DNA from: Candidatus Aquidulcis sp.
Lineage (GTDB): Bacteria > Chloroflexota > Anaerolineae > UBA4142
Length of the DNA: 64,000 nt
Assembly: GCA_020723345.1 (NCBI GenBank)
Contig: DYJA01000015.1
Coordinates: forward strand, 35,221 to 99,220
Direction: 5' to 3'
A model generated the notes under the pieces. It had not been told where the DNA came from and made no database searches. It saw nothing but the letters and a program-made list of their open reading frames with translations. Both the position numbers and the translations under genes were made by a program. The number at the start of each line of letters is the position of its first letter. Position 1 is the first letter of the stretch. Of the stretch, positions 7,955 through 16,303 are shown piece by piece.

Positions 7955-8062
7955 TCGGCTGTCAGTTCGTTTTGTTCAGCGATGTTCTAGTGCATTGTGG
8001 CTGCCCTGCAAGCGTCTGACGTTTGATGTTGTGGCGCGCTTGTGTGCGGGCAGTTTTTTGTC

Positions 8063-8090
8063 GTAGGGGCGTTTAATTAAACGCCCTTAC
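8063..8090. repeat. 28-bp palindrome between nusG-like and epimerase genes
   Basis: A near-perfect palindrome centred on GGGCGTTTAATTAAACGCCC, flanked by GTA/TAC. It could form a strong hairpin in RNA. A similar type of dispersed palindrome is known from many bacterial genomes. The rest of 7955-8170 shows no gene. Confidence 0.85.
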
Positions 8091-8170
8091 AAAACCACCC
8101 ATTCCGGCAATTGCGAAAATTGTTGGAAGGGCGGAGCGCGCCTAAAGCAGAAAAAATTCGCGAGGTCACC

Positions 8171-9151
8171 ATGAAAATTCTCGTTACCGGCGCGGCGGGT
8201 TACATCGGCAGCGTCGTCACCGATCAACTGATCGAGCAAGGACATCAAGTCCTCGCGCTCGACAATCTGAAGAACGGGCATCGCGCGGCGGTGCATCCGG
8301 CGGCGACTTTTACGCAGTTGGAATTGCTCGACGCGGACGCGCTGACCGCGTTCCTGCGCGCGAATCCGGTGGACGCAGTCGTGCATCTGGCGGCGGAAGC
8401 GTTGGTGGATGTTTCGATGCGCGATCCCAGTTTGTTCTATCGCGTGAACGTCGTGGGCGGTTTGAATCTGCTGGACGCGATGGTCGCCGCGAACGTCAAG
8501 CGCATCGTTTTCTCCTCGACCGCCGCGGTGTACGGCGAACCGGTGAATTTGCCGATCACGGAAGAGTCGCGGCAAATGCCGGTGAATCCGTACGGCGAAT
8601 CTAAGCGCGCGTTCGAACGGATCCTGGAACGCTTTCAAATGGCGCACGGGATCAATTTTGTCGCGCTGCGCTATTTCAACGCGTGCGGCGCGACGGAGCG
8701 CTGCGGCGAGTTTCACGTCCCCGAAACGCACATCATCCCGATCCTCTTTGAAGTCGTCCTCGGTCAGCGCAAGCGATTCAATTTGTTCGGCACGGATTAC
8801 GATACGTCCGATGGGACGTGCATCCGCGATTACATTCACGTCTGGGACATTGCGAACGCGCACGTGCTCGCGCTCGCGCAGCTGGATCGCTTGCAAGCGC
8901 GCGTGTTCAACATGGGCAACGGCGCGGGCTATTCGAATCAGCAAGTCATCGAAACGGTGCAGCGCGTGACCGGCAAAGAGATTCCGTACATTCACGCGCC
9001 GCGGCGACCGGGCGATCCCGCGCGACTCGTCGCGAGTTCGGAGCGGATTCGCCGCGAATTGGGCTGGACGCCGCGCTATCCGGAACTCGCCACGATGGTC
9101 GAGACCGCGTGGAAGTGGCGGCAAAAACATCCCAAGGGGTACACCGGATAA
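8171..9151 (+). CDS. galE: UDP-glucose 4-epimerase-like NAD-dependent epimerase
   Basis: 326 residues from ATG 8171 (AGGT site), not from the longer frame at 8111. It is an extended short-chain dehydrogenase with the NAD motif GAAGYIGS (7-14), SSTAAVYG, and the catalytic Tyr141-x3-Lys145 (NPYGESK). GalE-type substrate residues are seen in ALRYFNACGA and the C-terminal RDYIHVWDIANAH. It probably interconverts UDP-glucose and UDP-galactose, or the N-acetyl forms, supplying precursors for the locus. It directly abuts the acyltransferase gene, whose TTG start follows its stop. Confidence 0.92.
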   Translation: MKILVTGAAGYIGSVVTDQLIEQGHQVLALDNLKNGHRAAVHPAATFTQLELLDADALTAFLRANPVDAVVHLAAEALVDVSMRDPSLFYRVNVVGGLNLLDAMVAANVKRIVFSSTAAVYGEPVNLPITEESRQMPVNPYGESKRAFERILERFQMAHGINFVALRYFNACGATERCGEFHVPETHIIPILFEVVLGQRKRFNLFGTDYDTSDGTCIRDYIHVWDIANAHVLALAQLDRLQARVFNMGNGAGYSNQQVIETVQRVTGKEIPYIHAPRRPGDPARLVASSERIRRELGWTPRYPELATMVETAWKWRQKHPKGYTG

Positions 9152-9889
9152 TTGTCCCGCGTTCGACTTTACCTCGACCGCCAGGCGAGCAATCTGGGGC
9201 GGTATTTCCTCGAACAGTTTCTCCAGTGGCTCTGCGGCGGCATTCCGACGATCATCGGCATCGGATTGCGCGCGGTCGTTTATCGCGCGATGATGCGAAT
9301 GGACGGCGTCGTCGCGATTGAAGCGAACGTGCGGATCCGTTTCGCCGATCAGATCCGGCTCGCGCGCGGCGTCTATCTCGACGAAGGCGTGTACTTGCAC
9401 GCGACGCCGAATGGAATCGAGATCGGCGAGAACACGTTCGTGATGCACCACGCGGAACTGCACGTCTACAATTTTCGTAACTTGCCAAACGCGGGAATCA
9501 AGATCGGCAAGAATTGCTTGATCAGCGAATTCAACGTTCTGCGCGGTCAAGGCGGCATCACGATTGGCGATAATGTGTACACCGCGCCGCTCGTGCAGAT
9601 GGCGGCGATCAATCACGTCTGCACCGATCCGAATGTGCCGATCATCAAGCAAGGGATCACCGCGCAAGGCATCGTGATCGAAGACGACGCGTGGATCGGC
9701 GCGGGCGCGATCATTCTCGACGGCGTGCGCGTCGGCAAAGGCGCGGTCGTCGCGGCGGGCGCGGTCGTGACGCAAGACGTACCGCCGCACGCGATTGTCG
9801 GCGGCGTACCGGCGAAAGTGATCAAGGCGATTGATGGAACAGAATCGAATGGGTTGCCGGTGTACATGGAAACGTGGCGCGAGGCGTGA
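9152..9889 (+). CDS. Left-handed beta-helix (hexapeptide) acyltransferase
   Basis: 245 residues with a TTG start immediately after the epimerase stop. An N-terminal amphipathic segment is followed by hexapeptide turns ([63 protein letters not shown]) ending in [11 protein letters not shown], the usual end of O- and N-acetyltransferases. It probably acetylates a sugar of the polymer. The last codon and stop fall in a GTGATACGTAATGCGTG tract resembling the ACGCAATACG repeat family in reverse. Confidence 0.9.
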   Translation: MSRVRLYLDRQASNLGRYFLEQFLQWLCGGIPTIIGIGLRAVVYRAMMRMDGVVAIEANVRIRFADQIRLARGVYLDEGVYLHATPNGIEIGENTFVMHHAELHVYNFRNLPNAGIKIGKNCLISEFNVLRGQGGITIGDNVYTAPLVQMAAINHVCTDPNVPIIKQGITAQGIVIEDDAWIGAGAIILDGVRVGKGAVVAAGAVVTQDVPPHAIVGGVPAKVIKAIDGTESNGLPVYMETWREA

Positions 9890-9911
9890 TACGTAATGCG
9901 TGCGGCTTGAG

Positions 9912-10907
9912 ATGCGATTGGGTTTGAAGGTTCTTGCGGGTGTGGTGTTCGTTGCATTACTTGGGGCGGTCGCTTGGCAATTCGCGCAGAGCGATGCGCT
10001 GAGCAAACAAGTGCAGCAAGCGCGCGCGGAGCAAACCCAGGTCGCGGCAACGTTGCAAGTGAATCGCGCAGAGTTGGGCGCGGCGCAAACCCAAGCGAAC
10101 ATGCTCGCGACGCGCGTCGCCGATTTGCAGACGCAGTTGCAAACCGCGCGCGCGTCCCAGGTCATCACGCGTACGGAGAATCTTTCGTTCGTCAGCGATC
10201 TCGACGGAACGACGCAGCGGTACTTGTTGATCGCGCCGGAAAATCTCGGGGCGACGCGCGTGCCGTTGATCGTTTATTTGCACAGCATGGGGAATGGCGC
10301 GGACGAAATTCTCAAATGGCGCGCGCATCAAGAATCGCTCGTCGCGAATCTGATGCGACGCGGCGCGATCATCGCCAGCCCCGCGTATCGCGGTGACTCG
10401 TGGCTCAATCCGGCGGCGACGGCGGACGTGACGCAAATGATTCGCCAACTCAAGAATCGTTTTGCGATTAGCGCGGTTATTGTTGCCGGATATTCGATGG
10501 GCGGCACCGCGGCGGTGATGTATTCGCTCCTCGCGCCGCAGGACATCGCGGTAGATGGCATCGTCGCGGCGGCATTCGCAAGTGACGTGATTGATTTGTT
10601 TGCCGAGACGAAGAACGCGCAAGTCAAAGAATCGCTGCGCGTCGCGTACGGCGGCACGCCAACCGAAAAACCTCAAGTGTACGAAGAGCGCGCGCTGTTG
10701 CGAAATATTATCCGCTTGCCCGCCAAGATGCCGGTTGCGTTGTACGCGTCGTACTCCGATTCGATGATTCCGCCAGCGCAGCAGACGCGCCTGCGCGATG
10801 CGCTGAACAAGCGCGGTAACCCGGTATTGTTCGCGCAAATTCCCGGCGATCATCAAGTTGACGGCTTGGACGAAGGATTTGCGTTCGTGCTGAACCGTGT
10901 CAAGTAG
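9912..10907 (+). CDS. Membrane-anchored alpha/beta hydrolase
   Basis: 331 residues from ATG 9912; a GTG at 9900 is also possible. One membrane helix (about 5-22) is followed by a coiled-coil-like Gln/Ala-rich segment (about 28-75) and an alpha/beta hydrolase domain with GYSMGG (nucleophile Ser195) and a late GDHQVDG histidine region. It probably acts on an ester outside the membrane, possibly an acyl group on the polysaccharide. Substrate is unknown. It sits between acyltransferase and glycosyltransferase genes. Confidence 0.82.
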   Translation: MRLGLKVLAGVVFVALLGAVAWQFAQSDALSKQVQQARAEQTQVAATLQVNRAELGAAQTQANMLATRVADLQTQLQTARASQVITRTENLSFVSDLDGTTQRYLLIAPENLGATRVPLIVYLHSMGNGADEILKWRAHQESLVANLMRRGAIIASPAYRGDSWLNPAATADVTQMIRQLKNRFAISAVIVAGYSMGGTAAVMYSLLAPQDIAVDGIVAAAFASDVIDLFAETKNAQVKESLRVAYGGTPTEKPQVYEERALLRNIIRLPAKMPVALYASYSDSMIPPAQQTRLRDALNKRGNPVLFAQIPGDHQVDGLDEGFAFVLNRVK

Positions 10908-10927
10908 GACAAATTTCAAATTTGTCC
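10907..10927. repeat. GGACAAATTT palindrome
   Basis: A perfect 10-bp inverted repeat around one base, beginning at the hydrolase stop codon. A sister copy (GGACAAGAT...ATCTTGTCC) lies in frame inside a gene at 55843-55863. Confidence 0.85.
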
Positions 10928-10937
10928 AACGAGTAAA

Positions 10938-12140
10938 ATGAAAACCCTTTCCCTCATCATTCCCGCGTACAACGAAGAAGACGGCATTGCGCAAATCATC
11001 GAACGCGCGCTGACTACGCAAGCCGCGCTGCGAGAATTGGAATTAGACTTGGAAGTGATCGTCGTGGACGATGGCTCGTGCGATCACACCGCGCGCGTCG
11101 CGACCCAGTATCCCCACGTGCGCGTGATCAAGCATCCGCGCAATCGTGGGTACGGCGCGGCGATCAAGACCGGTTTTCGCTGCGCGTCCGGCGACTGGCT
11201 CGCGTTCATCGACGCGGACGGCACGTATCCGCCGGAGTCGCTGCCGAACTTGTGCCGCGCGGCAATCGCACAGCAAGCCGATTTGGTGATCGGCTCGCGG
11301 ATGAGCGGCGCGCGCAGCGAGATGCCGATCACGCGGCGCGTTGGCAACCTGGCGTACGCGACGCTGTTGAGTTTGATCGGCAATCGCGTCGTGCGCGATA
11401 CGACGAGCGGAATGCGCGTTTTGCGCCGCGACGCGCTCAAGTGTTTGTATCCGCTCTCGGACGGTTTGGACTTTACACCAGCGATGAGTACGCGCGCGCT
11501 GCACGAAAATCTCAAAACAATCGAAGTGCCGATTCCGTACGCCGAGCGCGTGGGGCGCAGCAAATTGAACGTCGTGCGCGACGGCGTGCGTTTTACGAAT
11601 ACGATTGTGTGGACGGCGCTGACGTACAACCCGGTGCGCCTCCTGGGCTTCGTTTCGCTCGCGCTGGCGGCAATTGCGGTCGGCGTCGGTTTGTACATCG
11701 TCGCGTTGCGCGCGAGCGGCGTGACGACGTTGAACGCGTGGCAAGCGTACGCGCTCGCCGGCGCGGCGGTGTGTGGTTTCGCCGGAGTCAGTATCTTTTC
11801 GCTCGGCGCGATGTTCAATTATCTGGTCGCGTTGTTCGATCAACAACCGATCAAGCGCGGACTGTTCGGCAAACCGGTTTTCGATCCACCGCTCGACCGG
11901 CATTTTGGGTGGCTGGGAATCGTCCTCGTCATCGGCGGTGTGTCGCTTAGCGTTAGCGCGTTGGCGTTCGCGCTGAACGGCTGGGACTTGGCGCGCCTGT
12001 GGTTGTATTTGCTCGCGAGTGCGCTCTTGGTGATCATTGGAATTCAGCTGACGACTTTTTGGTTGGTGATGCGCGTGCTGGATCAGTTGGCGCAGCGTGA
12101 GGCGGCGGCGCGGCGTGATTTGGAAGACGCGGAGAATTGA
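10938..12140 (+). CDS. GT2 glycosyltransferase with C-terminal membrane helices (DPM1/GtrB-like)
   Basis: 400 residues. The GT-A domain shows LSLIIPAYNEEDGIAQII, VIVVDDGSCDHT, the metal motif FIDADGTYPP and RDTTSGMRV. The C-terminal third has four hydrophobic helices. This layout fits enzymes that load a sugar on a polyprenyl-phosphate carrier at the membrane. It overlaps the radical SAM gene by the ATGA of stop and start, so the two are translationally coupled. Confidence 0.9.
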   Translation: MKTLSLIIPAYNEEDGIAQIIERALTTQAALRELELDLEVIVVDDGSCDHTARVATQYPHVRVIKHPRNRGYGAAIKTGFRCASGDWLAFIDADGTYPPESLPNLCRAAIAQQADLVIGSRMSGARSEMPITRRVGNLAYATLLSLIGNRVVRDTTSGMRVLRRDALKCLYPLSDGLDFTPAMSTRALHENLKTIEVPIPYAERVGRSKLNVVRDGVRFTNTIVWTALTYNPVRLLGFVSLALAAIAVGVGLYIVALRASGVTTLNAWQAYALAGAAVCGFAGVSIFSLGAMFNYLVALFDQQPIKRGLFGKPVFDPPLDRHFGWLGIVLVIGGVSLSVSALAFALNGWDLARLWLYLLASALLVIIGIQLTTFWLVMRVLDQLAQREAAARRDLEDAEN

Positions 12141-13768
12141 TGGCAGAGGATATTCGCGCTGTAAACCTCGGCACGCGCACGCGCCAACGCGTGCCCGCCG
12201 CGCAATTCCCGGACGCGGGACGCGTCGCGCGTGTCGTCGAACGCGAACGACCGCCAGACGCGGTCGACGTGTTGCTGGTCAATCCGCCCGCGCCGGACGG
12301 CGGCATTTGGATTCGCAGTCAGCATCGCGTCGGGCGTAAATCGCGCGAGAATATGCTGTGGCCGCAGGTTTCGCTCGCGCAACTCGCCGCGCTTTTAGTG
12401 ATGGACTACAAAGTCGAAATCGTCGACGCGATTGCCGAGCGGATGTCGTGGAAAAAATTCGAAGCGTTGCTGCGCGCGAAAATGCCAAAGTATTACGTGA
12501 CGCACCTGACCGCGCCGACGTTGCAGAACGATATGTACGGCGTCTTTCTGGCGAAAGCCATTGGCGCGCGCACAATCGCGTTTGGCACGCACGTCACACC
12601 GCTGCCGCGCGAATCGATGCTGCCGTTTCCCGCGCTCGATTTTGTTTTGCGCGGCGAGCCGGAGATGACGCTGCGCGAATTGTTGGATACGCTGGAAGGG
12701 CGCGCGGCGACGGATCCGCGAATTGTCAAGTTGTTGAAGGACACAGGTACACAGGTAGACAAGGAGAGAAGTACACAAGAAGACAAGGCGACTGGCGACT
12801 TGAGTTCGATCAAGGGTTTGGTTTGGCGGAAGGATGGCGAGGTTGTAATTAACGCGGATCGCCCGTTCATTCCGAATCTCGACGATTTGCCGATTCCGCT
12901 GCACAATATGTTGCCGCTCGACAAATATCGCGGACCGATGATGAAGGGCGCGTATTCGTTCGTCGTGCCGAGTCGCGGCTGTACCGCGGGCTGTATCTTT
13001 TGCATCAAGCACGTCAGTTATCAGTGGTCGGTGCGGCTGCGGTCGCCGGAAAACATCGTGCAGGAATTGCGCGAACTGCGGAAATTGGGAATTCGCTACG
13101 TGCAGATGTACGCCGATTTGTTCACCGCCTCGCGCGAGCAAGTGGTCGGCTTGTGCAAGTTGATGATCGAAGAAAAGTTGGACATCAAGTGGATGTGCAA
13201 CAGCCGCGTCGATTACGTCGACGAAGAGATGCTGCGCTTGATGGCGCAAGCCGGGTGCTGGATGATTACCTGGGGAATCGAATCGGGGAACGCGGAGATT
13301 TTGAAGCGCGCGCACAAAGGGACGGATCCAACCAAAGCCGCGCGCGCGTTGGCGTGGGCGCGCAAAGCCGGCATCAAGAACTGGGGCTATTTCATTATCG
13401 GCTTGCCGGGCGAAACGGAAGAGACAATCCAGGAAACGATTGCGTTCTCGAAAAAGTTGCCGCTCGACATCGCGCTCTTTCACATCGCCGCGCCGTACCC
13501 CGGCACGCCGTTCTTCTTCGAGGTCGTCGAAAATGGTTGGTTTCGACCGGGGACGCGTTGGGAAGAAGTCGACATGGAGCGTTCGACGGTGCTCGATTAT
13601 CCGCAGTTGTCGGCGGAACGCTTGGAGTATTGGCAAAAGCGCGCGTTCCGCGAATGGGCGTTTCGCCCGCGTCCGCTGTTGACGTTTTTGCAAAGCATGA
13701 ATAGCTGGGAAGGGCTCAAGTCGGCGTTCAGCATCGCGACACAACATTTTGGGTGGGTGGCGGAGTAG
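12140..13768 (+). CDS. B12-binding domain radical SAM protein
   Basis: 542 residues. The N-terminal part (VDVLLVNPPAPDGG, then LAALLVMDYKVEIVDAIAE) resembles the cobalamin-binding domain of BchE-like enzymes. The radical SAM cluster motif is Cys281-x3-Cys285-x2-Cys288 (CTAGCIFC), followed by typical segments WGIESGNAEILKRAHKGT and FIIGLPGETEETIQETI. It may methylate or rearrange a lipid or sugar intermediate, but the reaction is not predictable. Codons at 12737-12800 are a repeat-like insert (ACAGGTACACAGGTAGACAAGG...) between the two domains. Confidence 0.88.
   Translation: MAEDIRAVNLGTRTRQRVPAAQFPDAGRVARVVERERPPDAVDVLLVNPPAPDGGIWIRSQHRVGRKSRENMLWPQVSLAQLAALLVMDYKVEIVDAIAERMSWKKFEALLRAKMPKYYVTHLTAPTLQNDMYGVFLAKAIGARTIAFGTHVTPLPRESMLPFPALDFVLRGEPEMTLRELLDTLEGRAATDPRIVKLLKDTGTQVDKERSTQEDKATGDLSSIKGLVWRKDGEVVINADRPFIPNLDDLPIPLHNMLPLDKYRGPMMKGAYSFVVPSRGCTAGCIFCIKHVSYQWSVRLRSPENIVQELRELRKLGIRYVQMYADLFTASREQVVGLCKLMIEEKLDIKWMCNSRVDYVDEEMLRLMAQAGCWMITWGIESGNAEILKRAHKGTDPTKAARALAWARKAGIKNWGYFIIGLPGETEETIQETIAFSKKLPLDIALFHIAAPYPGTPFFFEVVENGWFRPGTRWEEVDMERSTVLDYPQLSAERLEYWQKRAFREWAFRPRPLLTFLQSMNSWEGLKSAFSIATQHFGWVAE
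12737..12800. repeat. In-frame ACACAGGTAGACAAGG-type repeat tract
   Basis: About 64 bases of degenerate ACACAGGTAGACAAGGAGA units within the radical SAM gene, encoding a hydrophilic Lys/Asp/Thr/Gln-rich stretch. The frame is kept and the tract lies in an interdomain linker. Confidence 0.7.
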
Positions 13769-13828
13769 TGAGATGGTGCGGTAGTGAGATAGTTGGATGG
13801 TTGGTTAGTTGGTTGAGGGAAGCGCGGG

Positions 13829-14173
13829 CTAGACGTAGAGGAGTTGGTTCTCGATTTCGTCGGCGGTGAGGGTGTTTTGGAGTACGGCAATTCGTCGAGC
13901 CAGTTCGTACACGTTGCGGCGCGAGCCGATAATAATTCCAAAGTGTTTCTTGTTGGCGGCGAGATAGTCACGATGGAGTTGTTCAAAGTCGAGCCGATTG
14001 TGCGTAAAAATGCAACGCCTCAGGACTACAGCGCGAACCAATTGTGTGGCATCATCTAATGCAAGTGCGTCCTCGTCTCGCGCAGTGGTAACATTAAAGC
14101 CCCGAACACGAAGAAGCGTCGCAACTAGAACCGAAACATCTTCATCCAGATAGAGATCTGCAAAGAGTTTCAT
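13829..14173 (-). CDS. DUF5615 PIN-like toxin candidate
   Basis: 114 residues. The start MKLFADLYLDEDVSVLVATLLRVRGFNV and the later DDATQLVRAVVLRRCIFTHNRLDF match the DUF5615 PIN-like family, whose acidic residues (LDEDV, THNRLDF) suggest a nuclease site. It overlaps the DUF433 gene by 4 bases and is translated after it. Such DUF433/DUF5615 pairs are thought to be toxin-antitoxin modules. It lies antisense to the polysaccharide genes. The 13769-13828 gap holds GTGAGATGG/TAGTTGG tandem-like sequence. Confidence 0.85.
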   Translation of the reverse strand: MKLFADLYLDEDVSVLVATLLRVRGFNVTTARDEDALALDDATQLVRAVVLRRCIFTHNRLDFEQLHRDYLAANKKHFGIIIGSRRNVYELARRIAVLQNTLTADEIENQLLYV

Positions 14174-14448
14174 CGTTTGACTGCTGGGTGAACTAGTTGA
14201 TCGGGCACGCGGTTGAGTTCGATATAGTGATTGATTTCGTCTTGGTGGTCACTGTAGTAACTGAGGGCATCAAACACTTGGGCGAGCGCGAGGTGCGGCA
14301 AGTGTGAGGGAATTTCTTCCGGTGAAATTCCCAGCCGCCACAATTCGACAATCGCCCGGACAGTTGTCTTGGTTCCTTGGATGATGGGCTCGCCTTTGAG
14401 GAGTTGTGGATCTGAAACAACGTAGCGATGCGTTAGAATAGTTGCCAT
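14170..14448 (-). CDS. DUF433 antitoxin candidate
   Basis: 92 residues from ATG 14448, which has a strong AAGGAGAG site; the longer frame upstream is spurious. The protein is a typical DUF433: YVVSDPQLLKGEPIIQGTKTTVRAIVELW, then a C-terminal helical region with LAQVFDALSYYSDHQDEI. The fold resembles a winged helix-turn-helix, so it may bind its own promoter. It is coupled to the DUF5615 gene. Confidence 0.87.
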   Translation of the reverse strand: MATILTHRYVVSDPQLLKGEPIIQGTKTTVRAIVELWRLGISPEEIPSHLPHLALAQVFDALSYYSDHQDEINHYIELNRVPDQLVHPAVKR

Positions 14449-14472
14449 AGTTCTCTCCTTCTCGCGATTGAT

Positions 14473-14501
14473 ATTATACCAGATACTTACGCTACCTTCA
14501 A
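14473..14501 (-). promoter_or_regulatory. Promoter of the DUF433/DUF5615 module
   Basis: Leftwards: TTGAAG (14501-14496), a 17-bp spacer, TATAAT (14478-14473). The -35 box is only 2 bases from the presumed GTG start of the divergent O-antigen ligase gene. Confidence 0.75.
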
Positions 14502-14503
14502 CT

Positions 14504-16303
14504 GTGATTCGATTCTTTCGTACACCACTTGACCTGCCGCTCCTGCTTTTCGTCGTCAGCGCGCTGATTGGCGTGTGGGCGTCGTACGATCCGGCGACGA
14601 GTTGGCGCAAGTTCGCGCTGATCGGCGCGGCGGTCGCGATTTATTACGCGATCGTCGCGCTGCGCGCCGCGCCGCGCTGGCTCGAAATCGTCGTTTGGGT
14701 TTTTCTGATCGGCTGCGCCGCGCTGGCAGTTTTTTTTGCGACACAGTACGATTACGTCGGGGATGCCAAGTTTGGACCGATTACGCAACTCGGTTTGTGG
14801 CTGAATCGCGTCGTGCCGCAATTGCCCTGGCATGTTTCGCACCCCAACGTCGTCGCGGGCGCGTTGGAGATTGCGCTGCCGGTGAACGTGGCGCTGGTGA
14901 TCGGTCAGTCAGTCAATCAGTCAATCGGCGAACGTTCGCGCACCCGGCTGCCTAGTCGCCTGATTGCCTGGTTTACTTGCGCGCTTATTTTCTTTGGATT
15001 ACTCATGTCGACTTCGCGCGGCGCGTGGCTCGCGCTGGGCGTGGTGGCGGTCGGCGCGGCGCTCGGCGTGATCGCGCGCGATCTGTTGAAACGCTACGCG
15101 CTGCCGGTCGCGCTCATCGTCGCGCTGCTCGGGTTGATCGTCGTCGCGCAGATGGGCGACGCATTTGCGTCCGCGCTCGACGCGCTGTTCGGCGCGATCC
15201 CGGCGGGCAATTCGGCGGTCTCGCGACTCACCCTGTTTCGGCAAGCGTGGGGGTTGGCGCAGGATTATTATTTTACCGGCGGCGGCTTGGGTACGTTCGC
15301 GATGGTCTTTTCGACGTACGCGCTGCTGATCGACGTGCCGTTCCTCACGCACGCGCACAATTTGTTTTTGGAAATTTGGATCGAGCAGGGCTTGCTGGGT
15401 TTCGTCGCGTTCGCGTGGCTCGTCGTCGAGTTTTATCTGTGGTGTCAACGAATCGGAACGAATAAACGAATGAATTGGTTGGCGGGGGGTGGAATCGCGG
15501 CGGCGACGGTGATGTTGCTGCATGGTTTTGTGGATGTGGGATTGTATTCGAGTCGTGGGCTGCCGTTGATGTTCGTGCCGATGGGGATAGCAATCGCGAG
15601 TCGCCAGTCGCCAGTCGCGAGTCGCCAGTCAACAGTGAACAGTGAACAGTTGGACAGTGGTCAGTCGGACAGTGGACAGTGTTCAGTGTTCAGTGTTCAG
15701 AAATCGGAACCCCCCCAGGCGCGCTTCGCAGTCGAAAATCGAAAATCGACAATTGGCGTGATGTTGTTCGTCGCGCTGGCGATACTGTTCACGGTTTACG
15801 GTTTACTGCTTACCGGCAATTCCATTGCCGCGCTGTGGTACGCGAACCTGGGAAGCGTCGCGCAGACGCGCGTCGAGTTGGGGCAGTATCGGTGGCCCAA
15901 TCGGTTGGTGGAGAACGTGAGGAAAGATTGCGGAAACCTGAATGGCAAATGTGGAATGAGTGAAGCGGAAATATATTTTCGGCAAGCATTGGGGTTTGAC
16001 TCTGGGAACGTGACGGCGAATCAGCGGCTGGGCGCGATTGCGCTCGCGCGCGGGGAGTACGACGCGGCGCAGGAAAACCTGGAACGCGCGTATCAACGCG
16101 ATCCACAGAATATGATGACCTGGCAGTTGCTCGGCGATGCGTACTTGGCGCACGGACGTTTGGACGACGCGTACGCGCTGTGGTCGCGCGTGCCGGACGC
16201 GTCGGCGAAGCTGAACGCGGAGGCGTGGGTGCGTTACGAAAGGAACGGCGACCGCACGCGCGCGATTTGGGCAAGGGAGTTGGCGGGGAGAATCGGTAAA
16301 TGA
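14504..16303 (+). CDS. O-antigen ligase/polymerase family membrane protein with C-terminal TPR
   Basis: About 599 residues from GTG 14504 (TTG 14468 is also open). Multiple membrane helices, and a large periplasmic-loop signature around LFRQAWGLAQDYYFTGGGLGTFAMVFSTYALL and LTHAHNLFLEIWIEQGLLG, match the Wzy_C/O-antigen ligase family. A TPR region (about 485-590) follows. Between the last helices lie two in-frame repeat tracts (15597-15700, 15727-15754). The usual first helices may be missing, since the toxin-antitoxin promoter abuts the start. It overlaps wzm by 4 bases. Role: polymerising or transferring glycan outside the membrane. Confidence 0.85.
   Translation: MIRFFRTPLDLPLLLFVVSALIGVWASYDPATSWRKFALIGAAVAIYYAIVALRAAPRWLEIVVWVFLIGCAALAVFFATQYDYVGDAKFGPITQLGLWLNRVVPQLPWHVSHPNVVAGALEIALPVNVALVIGQSVNQSIGERSRTRLPSRLIAWFTCALIFFGLLMSTSRGAWLALGVVAVGAALGVIARDLLKRYALPVALIVALLGLIVVAQMGDAFASALDALFGAIPAGNSAVSRLTLFRQAWGLAQDYYFTGGGLGTFAMVFSTYALLIDVPFLTHAHNLFLEIWIEQGLLGFVAFAWLVVEFYLWCQRIGTNKRMNWLAGGGIAAATVMLLHGFVDVGLYSSRGLPLMFVPMGIAIASRQSPVASRQSTVNSEQLDSGQSDSGQCSVFSVQKSEPPQARFAVENRKSTIGVMLFVALAILFTVYGLLLTGNSIAALWYANLGSVAQTRVELGQYRWPNRLVENVRKDCGNLNGKCGMSEAEIYFRQALGFDSGNVTANQRLGAIALARGEYDAAQENLERAYQRDPQNMMTWQLLGDAYLAHGRLDDAYALWSRVPDASAKLNAEAWVRYERNGDRTRAIWARELAGRIGK
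15597..15754. repeat. In-frame CAGTCGCCAGT / CAGTGAACAGT and GAAAATC tracts
   Basis: 15597-15700 is a tract of CGCCAGT, GTGAACA and GTTCAGT units. 15727-15754 adds GTCGAAAATCGAAAATC. Both are translated in frame in the ligase gene as Ser/Gln-rich and Asn/Arg/Lys-rich loops between membrane helices. The first resembles the tract at 36611-36690, the second those at 38212 and 40190. Confidence 0.85.

Noticed and set aside
8087..10168. A 693-codon minus-strand frame antisense to the epimerase and acyltransferase genes
   Set aside because: Composition is Arg/His/Asp-rich without any family motif; it is the shadow of GC-rich codons of the real plus-strand genes.
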